Origin: an archaeon
GTDB lineage: Archaea > Asgardarchaeota > Hermodarchaeia > Hermodarchaeales > Hermodarchaeaceae
DNA: 5,676 nt
Direction of reading: 5' to 3'
Assembly: GCA_016550415.1 (NCBI GenBank)
Contig: JABXGU010000226.1
Location: 1-5,676 of the forward strand
This document shows positions 5,425 through 5,676 of the stretch, piece after piece. Below the pieces are notes generated by a model. It did no database searches and was not told where the DNA came from. It saw nothing but the letters and a program-made list of their open reading frames with translations. Position 1 is the stretch's first letter. The number at the start of each line of letters is the position of its first letter. The translations under genes and the position numbers were made by a program.

Positions 5425-5676
5425 TTTTCAGTCCATAAGAGATGCGGCGTTACAGATATATTACTCTTAAGATATTTCGAGTGAAAAAATATTGAATTTA
5501 ATAACCTATCAGAACGTCACAAAATGTAACACATGTAAGTGCAAAAGAAGTGAGCGAGTGGGATAAAACTTCAAAAATACAACTTCTCCACATTAGAAGA
5601 AAAAAACACTTCACTGTAAAAAATGAGAGAAACCTTCGTATTAAGGTAGAATAACGGACGGAGAAATATAACTTAA
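5425..5676. other. A-rich upstream region, no supported gene
   Basis: These 252 bp lie upstream of the surface-protein gene and run to the window edge. Beyond the TATA-like box I see a short direct repeat (ATGTAACAC at 5524-5532, ATGTAAGTG at 5533-5541) that could be an operator half-site pair, and several A runs. A 34-codon GTG-initiated frame (5550-5654, plus) and a 58-codon open minus frame (5674-5498) lack ribosome binding sites and protein-like composition. A GGACGGAG at 5656-5663 could precede a gene beyond the edge, but this is speculative. Confidence 0.5.
5456..5463 (-). promoter_or_regulatory. Candidate TATA box of the Cthe_2159-type gene
   Basis: The minus strand reads TAATATAT, preceded by purine-rich AAGAG that could serve as a TFB recognition element. 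Its centre is about 35 nt from the ATG, so transcription starting about 26 nt downstream would leave a leader of about 9 nt. This agrees with the absence of a Shine-Dalgarno site. Confidence 0.45.

Noticed and set aside
5009..5470. Long plus-strand frames rich in Val/Gly/Ser or Trp/Phe, and a minus-strand frame rich in Gln/Leu/Asn
   Set aside because: They are reading-frame shadows of the Thr/Glu/Pro-coding repeat; their periodic composition follows from the repeat DNA.
5550..5654. A 34-codon GTG-initiated small ORF on the plus strand
   Set aside because: There is no ribosome binding site or recognisable motif, and a highly Lys/Arg-rich product is expected from A-rich sequence by chance.
5498..5674. 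A 58-codon open minus-strand frame reaching the right edge
   Set aside because: It is Phe/Cys/Ser-rich read-through of A/T-rich DNA with no domain-like pattern; it would also have to end upstream of the surface-protein promoter.

Overview
The window reads as archaeal chromosome of moderate G+C. The best evidence is at the left edge. On the minus strand the first 18 codons of a gene spell an N-terminus typical of ABCE1/Rli1, the ribosome-recycling ATPase found only in archaea and eukaryotes. It has the first two iron-sulfur cysteines (C-x4-C) and a good match to the archaeal anti-Shine-Dalgarno sequence upstream. TATA-like boxes a short distance from start codons and T-rich tracts at gene ends fit this. 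The exact phylum cannot be read from the window; a Bathyarchaeia-like or Thermoplasmatota-like lineage is only a guess.

Layout: (1) 1-56, minus: start of the ABCE1/Rli gene. (2) 57-416: divergent intergenic region with no convincing gene. (3) 417-3115, plus: a compact three-gene operon encoding a DUF4956 membrane protein, a membrane-anchored protein with two lamin-tail domains plus a remnant of a third, and a VTC-domain polyphosphate polymerase with its catalytic residues in place. (4) 3116-3237: convergent intergenic region with a T-rich terminator for the operon and a hairpin-plus-T terminator for the opposite gene. (5) 3238-5424, minus: a large surface protein with an N-terminal anchor, a Thr/Glu/Pro stalk and a Cthe_2159-type carbohydrate-binding beta-helix. 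(6) 5425-5676: A-rich upstream region with a TATA-like box and no supported gene.

How the genes may work together: in bacteria, DUF4956 and VTC-domain proteins are commonly neighbours of CotH-family kinases, which often carry lamin-tail domains, and of Cthe_2159-type proteins. This looks like an archaeal version of that island in which the visible part has no CotH kinase domain. A reasonable but untested model is that the VTC enzyme makes polyphosphate at the inner face of the membrane, DUF4956 acts as its membrane partner or conduit, the lamin-tail protein displays binding domains outside, and the acidic beta-helix protein binds polysaccharide or metal ions at the cell surface. None of the partner roles beyond the VTC enzyme is proven by the sequence.
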